The position numbers and the translations under genes are program-made. Below are positions 34,740 through 48,376 of a DNA stretch of 64,000 nt, piece by piece. Numbering within the stretch: the stretch's first letter is position 1; each line of letters opens with the position of its first letter. The notes below the pieces were generated by a model. It was not told the DNA's origin, ran no database searches, and saw only the letters and a list, made by a program, of their open reading frames with translations. The stretch spans positions 682,001 through 746,000 of the forward strand of contig JAGMVK010000016.1 of assembly GCA_020747065.1 (NCBI GenBank), in the 5' to 3' direction. The DNA comes from Cadophora sp. MPI-SDFR-AT-0126. Lineage: Eukaryota; Ascomycota; Leotiomycetes; Helotiales; Ploettnerulaceae.

Positions 34740-34785
34740 TTTGTCTCGTGACAGGGTGCGTCTCGCTACGCAGGGACAGACGTTA
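34740..34785 (-). repeat. Right terminal inverted repeat (46 bp)
   Basis: Runs from TTTGTCTCG to GACGTTA; pairs with 30201-30246 and also matches the solo copy at 22374-22419. Confidence 0.85.
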
Positions 34786-35409
34786 CATCTTTTTGTAGTG
34801 ACAATCTAAACTGCTTAAAATCGAGTACTCGATGTAAGCGAATCTATGTTTTATCAACTGGATCCCAGGCAACACAGCTCAGATGGGTTTAAACTTGATC
34901 TAATGCTAGTGCTAATTCTCTCCGGGGAAGCGAAGAAGGTAAATATTACAAGCAAAAGCGGTGATTTCGAAAACCACAATGACAATTCTCAGTCTCCGGC
35001 CCAGCCGTAAGAAACTTCTGGGAGTCTTTTATGATGTCAGAGGTAGTACAATGATACCATCCTCGAATATAAAACATAGCCCTTCGAATGCAGTTCCTGA
35101 CTCAACCACACACATACGTGGCACAAAAATTTTGCCCCAACTGAACATCTTGTCGCTGGCAGCCCCATCTTATCAAGCCTGGAAGTTATGGAGGCTGCGC
35201 TGCAGGGCATATAATTGTTGTGGCGGCTGTGTTGAGGGCACCGAGTAGGAGATTAAAATCGTATCTAAGAGGAAGTCAGAATCCGCTACTTATATTCTCG
35301 CAGCCTCATAAGTGACATCTTTTACTTTCCGATTTACTATAGTGACGCTCTTGGAGTATTTCTCCAGCCTTTAGTATTTACGAAGGGAATCGTAAACCTA
35401 TCTGTCGAG
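34786..35409. other. Intergenic between transposon and actinoporin-like gene
   Basis: Base composition returns to normal here. Only short frames, none supported. Confidence 0.5.
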
Positions 35410-35989
35410 ATGTCATCAGACGAAACCTATACCCATCCACGCAAAAATCAAATCTTCTTGATCGTCGACAACCAAACTCCGTTTACTCTGATCCCAAATT
35501 CAACAATTTTCTCGGATTGGGGCGATTTTTCTTCTGGCCCAACGAGTGTAAGTTTTCTCGTGGGAATATCAAGACTATGTTGGTGCTGAGGAGCGTGAAG
35601 GTCAAACCCTCCGACCAAGGCCATGCAGGCCATATTATATCGTCAAGCGCACCATTCGTTGGCTCCGCAGGCATGGTCGGATACTCAATCACTGGTCCAG
35701 GCGGCACAACTATCTATATTCGCCTTCTTGCGAGTAACCCGTATATGAGTGTTCGGGGCAATTGGGCATGTGTCTCATTATCTCACGCCGAAGGAAGTAT
35801 CAACCAAGATACTTATAATGCCCACTATTACAATGAACCCCAAAGCGCCAGCTTATCCTTCGAAGGGAAGACCCTCAAGGTGAGTTATCACTCATTTGGT
35901 CTCTACAAAAGCTGACACGTTGGCAGCTTACTGCAACCATTGGCGGGGCAACGAAAGCCACTGCAACATATGTTTTGTCCTACGTGTGA
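35410..35989 (+). CDS. Actinoporin-like (cytolysin-fold) protein, 159 aa
   Basis: Three exons, 35410-35547, 35601-35879 and 35927-35989; introns are 53 and 47 nt and phase is 0 throughout. No signal peptide. Residues about 15-30 read as a beta strand with a VDNQTPFTL motif. Later come a Gly-rich turn and strand (VGSAGMVGYSI), then NP and GNW near residues 90-98 and a YNAHYYN motif near 120. Order and spacing of these elements resemble the actinoporin / fungal fruit-body lectin-like fold, whose members bind membranes and in some cases form pores. The amphipathic N-terminal helix of true pore formers is not obvious, so lytic activity is uncertain; it may act as a lectin-like defence protein. 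It lies about 0.6 kb from a decayed transposon. Confidence 0.5.
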
Positions 35990-37074
35990 CATGCTATGGT
36001 TGATGTCACGAGCTGAGTAGGCGTATACTGCTTTTACATATGGATGTGCGGTCACGTTTAGCGCAGCAATGGAAGTATATGGTTTCGCTCTTCTCAAAGG
36101 GGTAGTACGGGCGTGTGCCATATGCAACAAAACTAGATACTCGCCTCGCTCATCAACATCTACTCCGCCTGTTGATCTTTATCTGTTTTCTTGGACTTTC
36201 AATATCCCCTTCACCTCACCGTTGAACCATCCCCTAACCTGACCCTTATGCGCGAAAGGAGCTTGCGAAGTGCGATAAACCACCTCGTTCTTCAATTTCC
36301 GCTTCGCTTCACTTCACTCCAGACACTAGGTTATCGCCCACCACTCTACTTATATGGTGTTTACGTACCTCTCGTCCTCGTTCGCCTGCTAGTCACTCTC
36401 CCTAACAACTTGTCCCCCAATGCGCATGCGCGAATCGAATTAGGAGTACAATATGCACCAAACACTCCTTGCTCTTTTGTCTTGGCTACCCTCGCGTTCC
36501 TTTCAACCTGTCGACTGATTCATCCTTTCTCCTCTTTCCGTTTTCTCTCCAGTCCCACGAAAGTGAAGCGACACGACTAGGTTGGATTGCGTCGTTGTAC
36601 TAATGCAGACAACAAGGGGGAAGGAGAGGTTGAGAACGATGACTTGGGGATATTTCTAACAGTTCATTGTCATGCGATCATCATATGGCTAAAATCTCTC
36701 ATACAACCCGCCATATACACCCAGTCAACCTCTACATCCCATTCCAACTCATACTATTCAGATGCGCCCCGTTCGTATCGGTGAATGATCGATCGATCGT
36801 AGTCTAAAATCTAATGAAATGCCAGTACCGAGCCCATGTGTGTATCTAGGTTCCATGCGTGCCGAAAACGCCATACTCCAACCCAACAAAAATCAATTGT
36901 AATGAAGTTAAACAGAAGCAAAAGCCAATCTGATGTAAGTGTGGTCATCTGTGCTTAGAAAGTCCGCCTGTGGTGACTGGTATACTGCTATAGAATGTTG
37001 CAGTTCAGAAATAAGAAATGATGTCGAAACAGGAGGATTGTCGTTTCGTTGTATGTGCGAGAAGGAGGGCTGTA
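35990..37074. other. Intergenic between convergent genes
   Basis: One frame of 129 codons (36191-36580) starts with TTG and has no domain features; not called. Otherwise nothing seen. Confidence 0.5.
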
Positions 37075-39044
37075 TTAGATATTGGTGATTTCCTCGTCCA
37101 CGAGGACATCGGGGTCGATGTCTGCGCGTGGCGATTGCGTGTTGACTGTGATTTGGTCTTCGAGATAGACTGGACAAGAGAGTTAGCCAAGTGTAATGCT
37201 TTGGTACGCAGATAACAGGGGGAGGAGGAGAGGACCTACCATTCGGTCTGATAAACCAACTACACACCGAAGCCGCCACAAAGCAGCCCGTCAGGACCAC
37301 AAAGACAGTCTGTGGGAACGTGCCCACGGTACTGGCATAAATCAGATTGAACACCAAGGGGCACACCACCCTCGCCAGGGCATGCAACAATCCAGTAGCA
37401 CCAAGCAGCTGTCCCACCCTATCATGCGGCACATGTTTCGTAAGCGCAGACTGCAAAGTCGGACTGCCAACCCCTCCCAACGAAGCAATAATCCCCGAAA
37501 GTACGAACAGCGCCGGCGTCCTTGCCGCAGCGTATCCAGCAAAGCCGATGATTTCACAAACTACAGCGACACGGATGATGGCTAGGTCAAGAGAATCAGA
37601 GCCAGTATTTGGCTGCGGAACAGCGAAACCAGACTCTCTGCGCTCGCGGTTGGCGCGACGGGTCCGTACTAGGTAATTGAGGGATGGGAGGATGATGATA
37701 AGGGCGGAGACGCGGAAGATGTTGACGACGGAGCTGAAGACGCTGATCTCGGGAGTCTCCCAGCCGAATTGGAAACCAAGGTAGTAGACTACCACTGTGA
37801 GGGCGCCCATCGCGACGCCGAAGACAATCGTGTCGACTGTGGAGAGTAGGATGAGATTTGCACGGAGCTTGTTGGATGTGCCTGGGCCTGTTGGCCAGAG
37901 GATTTTGAGCGGTTCGAGGATGTTGGCTCTTTTGGCGAAAGCGAAGAGGCCGTTCTGGCCGCTTTCGGCGGCGAGGGGGTTGATGATATGTCCGTCCGGG
38001 TTGACACGCCCGGATTCTGCTAGATGTCTTGCCTGGGCTCGTTCTTGACGTTTCTTGGTCAAGGACTCGGGTACAACGAGGAGGACGAAGGTGATGAAAA
38101 ATGAGTGGACTGAGAGTGCAAAGTAGAAAGGCGTGATGATCGAGTCGGTTAATTTGACGAGGAGAGCAGCAATGAGAGGTCCGATTGCTATACCGGCGAA
38201 CAGACAAGCATGGAAATATCCAAAAGCGACAGCTCGTAGTGGAGGTGGAGTGCAGTCTGATGCATAGGCATGCGTGAGAGCCATTCCAGTCGTGAAAGAG
38301 CCACACAGACCGTCGAATACAGCGCCAACAAGCACCCACTTGTAACTGAACCGGTCGGGATAACTCGCCACGATGATGGTGATGACCTCTCCAACGAAAG
38401 CGCCTGCACTGGTAAGAGTGAGGAGCTTCAAGCGTCCATAGCGGTCAGACCATGCACCGATCTTGGGAGACATAACAGCACTGATGATCCCAGTAGTCAT
38501 TGTGATATAGAGTGTGAACTTTGTAGCCAAGGATTGGACCTCAGGGATTCGACATTGTGGATTACTGGAACCCAACACGACTGGCATGAGGATAGAATTC
38601 GGATTCGAAGCCGACTTCTCGAGGAAGTATTCACGGCATACGAGAGAGAGGAGAAGGTTCAGCTTTGGGACCATAATTCCGCCTCCTGCGATAGCAAACA
38701 GGAAGAATGGGGGTAACAACCAGTACATCTACCAGTATCAGCGCCAATTCCTCCATATTCAAGATATTGGCACAACTCACAGATGGCTTATGCCTCCAGT
38801 TCAAGCCTTCAAAGTCCGCATACCCCTCCCACTGCGGCCCATCTCCTCCATCTCCACCTCCATTACTCGTACTGTCCGAAGCACTGCTCCCACTTGCCAG
38901 CAGTGGGGTAACCTCGCTGTCCCTCTGTTTCCTGTCCAAACCAGCATGTCTCCTCAACGAGTTCTTCGCGCCCCATATGTCCTTTGCTGTGTCGCCATTA
39001 TTTCCTCCCCGCGCTATGTCCGCGCTGTCGTTGTCGCCGTTCAT
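37075..39044 (-). CDS. MFS transporter, tetracycline-resistance-like, 615 aa
   Basis: Three exons on the minus strand: 38781-39044, 37240-38728 and 37075-37169, with a 52-nt intron (GTGAGT...GGTAG) and a 70-nt intron (GTAGGT...GCTAAC...CCAG). Exon 1 supplies an 88-residue hydrophilic, Gly/Ser-rich N-terminus. Exon 2 holds about 12 membrane segments with the MFS loop motif GAWSDRYGRLKLLTL between helices 2 and 3, and a long central loop. Exon 3 adds an acidic cytosolic tail. The loop motif and long middle loop fit the drug:H+ antiporter-like fungal group similar to bacterial tetracycline carriers. The substrate is unknown; probably in the plasma or vacuolar membrane. Confidence 0.8.
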
Positions 39045-39991
39045 GGTTGTACACGCCACTCGTGTAAGCTTATCGCGTGGTACCTGGATCCCGCCGGTCG
39101 GGTCGTCTGTCTATGTCGCAAGAGCTGGAAATGCGCCTGGCTGGATTATCCGCAGCACTGCTTTCTAGACTTCAATCTTGCGAATATATTCGAATGGTCG
39201 ATGGCAGATCATGACAGGTGAAAGAAGGAGGTTGTAAAAAGAAAGTTTGTATCAAGAATGCGGAATGTCGTCCTCATCAACTGCCCAGATAGGCGGGTGG
39301 GTACGAGTACATTGCCAAGTGGGCGGTAGCGTGTCCAAGCTTGGCTATCAGCTTGGTTCCTTGCTAGATACTGGTGTCAGTGCTATTTCAACACGTCGAG
39401 AGATCCCATTTGCTGGGAATGATCCCTTGAAACACCGCTGGCGTATCACGATATGGCATTCTAGGAATTGTGGATTAAACCATTAGATCCGGAGTGTTGC
39501 TTTTGCCTGTGCGCTGCGTGCTTGATAATCGAACCCGGGAAGATGTACCTGCCGATTGGAACGCTGGATATAAAATGGTTTTAGCCAGTGCGAATGCCAT
39601 GCTGGCAACGATGCATAGCCAGTTTCTCAGGGCTTAGATTTTCATAGCTAAGACTACATTTGTCCATATGAAGGCGTTGTTCTTGCCTAATAACCAGAAA
39701 TACATCTGTTCTGGTCTTTTGACGACAGAATCAAAACAGACTTCCAAGAACGGAGGTTGACTTCGGGGACCGAGGCGTGCATTTCCAAGAGATCGAGTGG
39801 TGACATAATGCATTCCTAGCTGCATATTGTCCACACCACCACGGCGATAGCATCTAATCTCCATGTCGCGTCTAGCCGAGCCTTCGAGGGGCTCAAAATA
39901 GAGTTGAATAACCTCAAATTCTTCAAACAATATATACAGTGCGCTTTTCCTCTAACGTACACTTCTTCGTATCTTCTTCCCATGCCGATGC
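39045..39991. other. Intergenic, no supported gene
   Basis: Upstream of the MFS gene and 3' of ferrochelatase. Short frames only. Confidence 0.5.
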
Positions 39992-41385
<1,394 letters not shown>

Positions 41386-41770
41386 GCTGGGAGATGAAAT
41401 GGGCACAATCGAAGAGATGTGTTATGCTACAAACATCCCGAGGTTGATCTGTCTGTCTCAGTAGGCTGTTTGGGTAGCCTCAAGTCCACTCAGAACTTAA
41501 ATGTACAGGGTTTAGCTTATGACGGAGCTCTCGAGGGCCGAGAAGGTGGCCAATTAATGTTGGCCGATTTGAAGAGGGGCTTCACGTGCTTTCGTGGTCG
41601 CGACTTCTCTCCACGCGTCTGCCTGTTCTGTTCCATTCTCGAGCCAGCGACTTCAATTGCAGGCTCCTATGTAGCCATCCAACGCCAATCCTTTTCTGCT
41701 GTCACCACTCGCGATTCAACGACTCACGCGAATCTCCGCATGCGCCGATAACACAAGCAAGAGCATCAAC
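41386..41770. promoter_or_regulatory. Divergent promoter region of ferrochelatase and Ku70
   Basis: 385 bp between two head-to-head start codons. No specific binding site is claimed. Confidence 0.5.
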
Positions 41771-43807
41771 ATGTCAGAATCAAAACCATCATGGAAACCG
41801 GAAGAGGAGGAAGACGAGGAAGATTACGATGAGACTGTAAGCTCGCACCTCCTTCTCAATCCCATGCTAACAAGTTTAGAACTACGTCTCTCAAAAAGAC
41901 GCCGTGCTCTTCGCGATCGATGTTAGCTCTTCGATGCTCGCACCACCTCCTCCATCCGACGACAAGAAGGCCGGGACGGACAGTCCAACAATCGCAGCCA
42001 TCAAATGCGCCTATGAGATCATGACACAACGTATTATTTCGAGTCCAAAAGACATGATGGGAGTCCTACTGTTTGGAACGGAGAAGTCTAAGTTCCAGGA
42101 TGAGGATACAAGCAGTCGTGGATCGATCGCATATCCTCACTGCTACTTGCTGTGTGATCTGGGTGTTCCATCTGCTAAAGACGTGAAAGAACTGAAGAAT
42201 ATTGGAGAAGATTCGGCGGAAGCAGAGGAATTACTCGTGCCCTCTGAAGAGCCAGCTTCGATGTCCAATATGCTGTTCTGCGCAAATCAGATCTTCACGA
42301 CTAGAGCACCAAACTTTGGATCGCGACGTCTTTTCATCATCACTGACAGAGACGACCCACATTCCACGGACAAGGCTGCAAGATCACAGGCTACAGTCAG
42401 AGCGAAGGATTTGTACGATTTAGGTGTTATCATTGACCTGTTCCCCATTTCACATCCTGATCATGATTTCGATCGGTCCAAATTCTACGATGTAAGTAAT
42501 TGAAGCATAGTTGCCCCATCCCGCTGACTTGGCAGGATATCATCTATCGAGACCCAGCCGAGGGAGAAGATCTTGCTGTGGTGTCGTCGAACTTAAAATC
42601 ATCTGGAGAGGGCATATCTCTGCTTCACAGCCTAATATCAGACATTAACTCGAAACAAGTTGCAAAGAGAACGTTGTTCTCTAACTTGCCATTCGAGCTT
42701 AGTCCCAACCTTACCATCTCAGTAAAAGGCTACAATCTTCTTCAAAAGCAGGAGCCGGCTAGATCCTGCTTCATCTACGAAGGTGGCGAAGAGCTTCAGA
42801 TCGCCGAGGGTCGAACTGCCAAGTTCTCGGCCGAGACTGCAGATGAGGTGCAAAAGACGGAGATTAAAAAGGCGTACAAATTTGGAGGTAGCCAGGTTGT
42901 GTTCACAGTCGAGCAGCAGAAAAAGCTGAAACAATGGGAATCACCAGTGCTCAGAATCATCGGATTCAAGCCCCAGTCCATGCTTCCCACATGGGCGTCG
43001 GTGAAGAAAGCAACTTTCATCTACCCAAGCGAGGACGGCTACATTGGATCGACCCGAACGTTTGCGGCTTTATGGCAGAAGCTTCTGAAAGATAAACTCA
43101 TGGGTGTAGCATGGTTCATTGCTCGAGCCAACGCATCCCCTCTCATTGTTGCCATCCTACCTTCTGCAGAACGATTCGATGATGTTACGGGGGCACAGGT
43201 CATTCCTCCGGGACTGTGGTTGTATCCAATTCCTTTCGCCGACGATGTTCGCGAGGCTCCCCCGGTGCCAAAGCCACTTGTTGCTGGTGAAGAGTTGATC
43301 GATCTCATGCGAATGATCGTTCGACAACTACAACTTCCCAAAGCTATCTACGACCCGATGAAGTACCCAAATCCTGCTCTTCAATGGCACTACAAAGTCC
43401 TGCAGGCCATGGCACTTGAAGAGGAGCTACCAGAACAAAGTGAAGACAAGACGGTTCCTAAGTTCCGCCAGATCAACAAGCGAGCTGGCGAATACATCAA
43501 GAGCTGGGGAGCAGTTCTAGAAGAACAATCCCGCGCATACACAAGAGTTCATTATGGTGGTAACGACAATGCAAAGCTAAAGCGCGGCAGCGATGGGGAA
43601 GAAGGCCCCCATAAACGTATCAAGACGGAAAAGAAGGGGTTGGAGAGCATGAGTCATGGTGATCTGAAGAAATTTGTGGTTGCTGGTAATCTATCAAAGT
43701 ATACTGTGCCCGAACTGAAGGATTGGTTGACGTCGAAAGGATTGACTGCAACGGGCAAGAAGGGAGACCTGGTTGAGAGGATTGAGCAATGGGTTGAGGA
43801 GAATTGA
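41771..43807 (+). CDS. ku70: Ku70, DNA end-binding subunit for non-homologous end joining
   Basis: Exons 41771-41836, 41880-42491 and 42536-43807 encode 649 aa, the usual length for fungal Ku70. An acidic N-terminus (residues 1-22) precedes a von Willebrand A-like domain starting [13 protein letters not shown]. The central beta-barrel and ring region follows ([14 protein letters not shown] onward), including [20 protein letters not shown]. The C-terminal arm leads to a SAP DNA-binding domain in the last 50 residues ([23 protein letters not shown]). With Ku80 it forms the ring that binds double-strand ends in the nucleus; it also acts at telomeres. Known as mus-51 in Neurospora and nkuA in Aspergillus. 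Confidence 0.95.
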
Positions 43808-45478
43808 GGTCATGTTTTGCTGTTTGGGTTGTAGGATTATGGGACTGTAAAATCTGGGATGGGTCTGGCTTGGATGCAGCATTCTTCATCTTTGCGATGA
43901 GACAAGGAGTTCTCATGAATTTAATTGTTGAAGGTACATCGTCGCGCTGTTCCACACGTGATGAAATACAACGCATAATATCGTCCAGGAGCAGGGTTTC
44001 ATCATGACACCTGGGGCAGAGCACACATCATCACGGCCACGCAAACGTGTCTTAGGCCAAAAAAGCATCAAGGAAGTCCTGGCCTACGGAAACCAAATTT
44101 CCAATTGGGTCAAAAGTTGAAGATGCGATAGGTTCGAAGGGATGAAAAATCTACGATAATTAGTACAATCCGATCTGCCTTGCCGAATTAGGATCGGCGG
44201 TATGACGAAGGATGGGAGCCAGGAATGAGGAGGATTGATGGGGATGGCTGAGTCCCTTTGGCCAGCACATTGAGGAGTGTGAGCGTGGAGTGTGAAATGT
44301 GAGGTATGATTTAGGATGTGTTAGCCATGATGGGGGAGGAGGGACGGGTAGAGGGATCTGTTTATCCAAAATGAGGATATTCGAACGATGCTTGATACTT
44401 TGAATTTGCCAAGCAGAGAAGGAAAGTCTATGGTAAAGTTTCAAATGCCATCTCAATTCGAGTCAAGGCGTCGTCTGAAGGACAAAGAATGAAAGCGATG
44501 AGACGAGGTGGCTGATAATCAGACGCAAAAAATCCGCGCAACGTAAATTTCCAGACTGGGATATTCGTTCGCGGTGTTCGTATTGCATTTGTAGGATTGC
44601 TATGGATATGATTGCGCCACTTAACTGCTGCTGAAGGATACCACTAAAAGAAGTGATAGGTGTATACGATTGAATAGATAGAGGAAGAGAAAGATGGACA
44701 CGACGCAACAAATCACAAATCTGCAAACTCTCCAAGCCTTCAAAATCAAGAACTTCGCCCCTGAATCATTAGCTGCCAAGCATTGCTTGAGCGGTGCTTG
44801 GAAATCTTAAGTGGGTTCGACTGGCTGACGATGCACCTAAACGGCGGACGCGGAGCAGTGCAGCAGCCCACCACAAGCTAAATCCGTACGCCTGCGACAC
44901 GGAGCGGGCTAAGCCACAGCCACCCTTATGTATGGGAGTTTGATCAACAGCACGACTGCAACTTCTTTCGTGAATGACCAACAAACACCAACATACGAAG
45001 AAAAGAATATACGCTCCTTTATTACGACTTGACTCGGTTCTGCGCAATAAGAAAGAGAGAGAAAGGGCACAGTAGGGAAATAGAGAGGAAGCAACGACGA
45101 TACGACATTCTGACGAACTTGAATTTATTTACAAACCGGTACGAGGCTGGGCAACAGCGACCACGGAACCGCGGACTTTAATTTCTGAGAGCAGTTGGAA
45201 CTTGGCGCATCTTTGGACCTTTCTTGAGGCATTCATATTTCCAAGGTCGGAAGGGGATATCTACCGCGACAAGAAGATACCTGGGAGCCAGTCAGCAGCA
45301 GGGCGTGGTGAATCAGAAGTGGTGCTGGGAATACCGGAGACGGTGGATAACTCAGGACCTATAACAGGAAGTGATTGGGGAGGAGACACGATCTGCGAGA
45401 TCTAGAGACGGTAGCTGAGGACTTCCTGCGCCGTGGTGCTTCTTCTCGAATTGCTCTGGATGAGCAACAACCGCAAGG
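43808..45478. other. Intergenic, no supported gene
   Basis: Several minus-strand frames of 60-134 codons lack domains and splice support. 3' flank of Ku70 and upstream region of the DUF300 gene. Confidence 0.5.
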
Positions 45479-47418
45479 ATGGGCCTTCTTACTTTGAACG
45501 GAACATGCAATTCCACACTGGATGAGATGCGAAGTATATCTTTAAACTTACCAGTAGAGGGCATATGCTAATAATTACAGTCGGAAGCTCGGAAATACCC
45601 ATGGTTGGCACCATGACTTTCCATACCATAGGCTTGATCGTCGCAGCTGCATGCGCATTCATAGCTATCCTCCTCTCTTTCTACCTAATCTGGATGCATG
45701 CGCTACACTACACCAAACCCTATGAGCAAAGACAGTAGGTTTCTCGCCAGCTTCCAAAAGGAAATTTTCTAACAGACCCACCCAGCATCATCCGAATCCT
45801 CTTCATGATCCCAACATACGCTGCAGCCTCGTTCCTCCAATTCTACTACTACTGGCACGCCGTCTACTTCCAAGTCATATGTGACTGCTACGAAGCATTC
45901 GCCATCGCCTCTTTCTTCGCCCTCCTTTGTCACTACATTGCGCCGGATCTGCACGAACAGAAGATGTATTTCCGGAGCATTGAGCCGAAACCTTGGGTTT
46001 GGCCTATAACTTGGTTGAAGAGCTGTTGTTGTGGTCAGAGAGGGCCGTGGAGGACCCCTAGGAGTGGTTTGACTTGGTTCAATATCATCTGGACAGGTGT
46101 TTACCATTATTGCTTTATTCGAGTGTCGATGACCGTTACAGCAGTGGTCACACAGTACTTTGGAAAGTATTGCGAGTCGTCTAACTCGCCTGTCTTTGCG
46201 CATATCTGGGTATGTTCTTCCGCCCTTTTCCATGATTATGGCTGATTGTACTAGATCCTGGTGATTGAGAGTATAGCGGTTACAATTGCTATGTACTGTT
46301 TGATTCAGTTTTACGTCCAACTTCGCCATGATCTTGCGGCTCATAGTCCGTTCCTTAAGGTCCTAGCTATCAAGCTAGTCATCTTTCTGTCGTTTTGGCA
46401 GTCTTTCATGATCAGCATCCTCACCTCATCAACTTTAAACGTCGTTTCCCCAACAGCGAAAATCGCATACCCAGATCTGAAAGTCGGAATTCCCTCTCTG
46501 CTCCTTTGTATCGAAATGGCACTATTTGCCATCCTACACCTCTTTGCATTTTCCTGGAAACCCTACGCCTCCTCTTCGTCCGGCTCAGACTACCCGGTCT
46601 CCCACCTCAAAAACACCTTGGGCCCCAAACAAGGCGGTTTTCTAGGCATCAAAGCCTTCATCGACGCGATGAATCCCTGGGATCTAGTCAAAGCCTTCGC
46701 GAGAGGCATGCGCTGGCTCTTCGTCGGCGTTAAACACCGCGAAGATGATCCTTCTTACAAAAACTCCTCTTTCGATATCAACAACCCGCAAAACGACGAT
46801 ATGTCCCTGCAATCTACTGCGCCAGACGGCTACAAGCGCACGCAAAACTTACCTATCGCAGAGGAATTCCGCAGAAGCAGATTCGGCATGCCTGGGTTTG
46901 CATCAGGCAAGAAAGCAGATGATGAAGGCGCTGGGTTGATAGCGCATGCGCAACCGAATCCGCTGAACTCTGTCTCTTCGGGCTACGTTCCCGCAAAACA
47001 GAGATACGACATCAATGGCCAGGATATCAGCTCTGGCGGAACAGTATACAGTCCATATAACCCCGACCGGTCACAGACGCCAGCGGGAGATATAGGCATG
47101 GCTATTACGGATTCGCCGAAACCGTATCAGAGCCATGTTGTGCAGCAGACCTATGCGCCTCAGCAGCCTGAGGGAGCTTCTGTAGATGATTTGAGGCAGC
47201 AGAGGAGGAGACAACAGACGCCGTCGGAGCAGTGGGCGAATTCGAAGCAGCCATTGAGGGCGGAGGAGGAGGTGGACGATCCGAGGCGGCCGGTAGTGCA
47301 CAATGCGCTTTGGGGTGGACAGCAGTCACAATCACAACAGCAGAGTCAGCAACAACAACCGCCAAATCCAAGCTCAAATACTTATCATTATCAGCAGCAT
47401 CATCCGAATCAGTTCTGA
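45479..47418 (+). CDS. DUF300 / organic-solute-transporter-alpha family membrane protein, 598 aa
   Basis: Four exons: 45479-45533, 45581-45734, 45786-46209 and 46255-47418, all in frame with 45-51 nt introns. The short first exon starts MGLLTLNGTCNSTLDEM and is supported by a GTATAT...GCTAAT...ACAG intron. About seven membrane segments lie in residues 25-330. Family motifs include HYTKPYEQR with HIIRILFMIPTYA, then EAFAIASFFALLCHY and the FWQSF helix. The C-terminal 230 residues are hydrophilic, ending in a Gln-rich tail. DUF300 (Solute_trans_a) proteins sit in endosomal or plasma membranes; fungal function is poorly known, with links to transport or vacuolar membrane integrity. Confidence 0.85.
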
Positions 47419-48376
47419 GATCCTTTGAGAAAGGAAGAATGGATGTATAGTAGCACAGCGGGAAATCGAGGCTGGTTCCTAATGCTGTGATTTGATTTTG
47501 TTCGCAGCGTGGGTACTGGCTTATGTACAGTATGTAATATCGGCTGGCATGGCTTTGGCGTCGCACGGCGTGCCTCGGGAAGACAGGCGTTTCTGGAATT
47601 CAGAGCATGCGCAGACATTGGTTTGGCAACTGGGCGTTGGAACGTCGATTTTTGCTCTCAGAGGATGATGATAGTCATACTCAAAGCTGCAGATGATGCG
47701 GAGAAGTCGAGTCGCGGAATATCAGCTGAAGGCTGCGATGTGTGGTTGTAAAGTATTCTGCAGGGTGGATGAAGCGAGTCAGGCGAAGCGATGGCTCAGG
47801 GAAGGAATAAATGCAAAAAATCATCCAAACACAACTTGCCTTTTTTTCCCCCAAGTCTTCCTACCCAACTACCTAACTTAGGAATAATTCGAACCTTCGA
47901 GTAGGCTAGTCCCTCGTGGTAGCGTCAATACCGAAATTCTGGTCGGGTGGTTCACTAACATTACAGACTCGCTTAAGAAAGGGGGCAACAGTAATTTTGA
48001 CGCCAGCTTCAACAGCGTGGGCTAGGGATGCTGTCTAGACCGTTGATCGTGTTATGACGATGGCGGTGCTCACGCACAATGCTACAAATTTGAACAGTTG
48101 AAATGGCAATTTGGGAGGTACAATTCAAGCGCTCAACACTGGCAGGCGTCTACAGTTCTTTTTCGATGACTCAATGAGCGGCTTTATATCTTTATTGTCT
48201 GCGAAGTTAGGTCAAATACTTGGCTATAAGTCTTCTCGCCCATCTCAACTACATCTTCAATATCCACCTTTATACCCAATACTCGGCTATCATTCGTCTC
48301 AGCGCACTCGGTCACTGGAAAGCATCAAGCAGCACATACTGGACCGGATATCCAGTACCCAAAAAACCGATACGAC
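47419..48376. other. Intergenic, no supported gene
   Basis: 3' flank of the DUF300 gene and upstream region of the next gene. Nothing recognisable. Confidence 0.5.

Larger units (their letters stand above)
30201..34785. mobile_element. RIP-decayed DNA transposon with TA target site, 4.6 kb
   Basis: Bounded by 46-bp inverted repeats at 30201-30246 and 34740-34785, each ending in TA. The interior holds no reading frame of 60 codons in any frame, is rich in TA and poor in CA and TG, and has lost nearly all ATG codons, the pattern left by C-to-T changes at CpA on both strands (RIP). A separate degenerate Tc1/mariner copy is nested at 30737-32060. I could not identify coding remnants in the remaining 3.2 kb (30247-30736 and 32061-34739). 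It lies between the WCExC-motif gene and the actinoporin-like gene. Confidence 0.75.

Noticed and set aside
36191..36580. Plus-strand frame of 129 codons
   Set aside because: Starts with TTG, Leu/Ser/Pro-rich composition of a chance frame, no splice or promoter support.
39634..39930. Minus-strand frame of 98 codons 3' of ferrochelatase
   Set aside because: No domain, overlapping frames on both strands, and the ferrochelatase gene is complete without it.
44463..45047. Two minus-strand frames of about 90 codons
   Set aside because: No recognisable features and no splice signals joining them; probably chance frames in the intergenic region.
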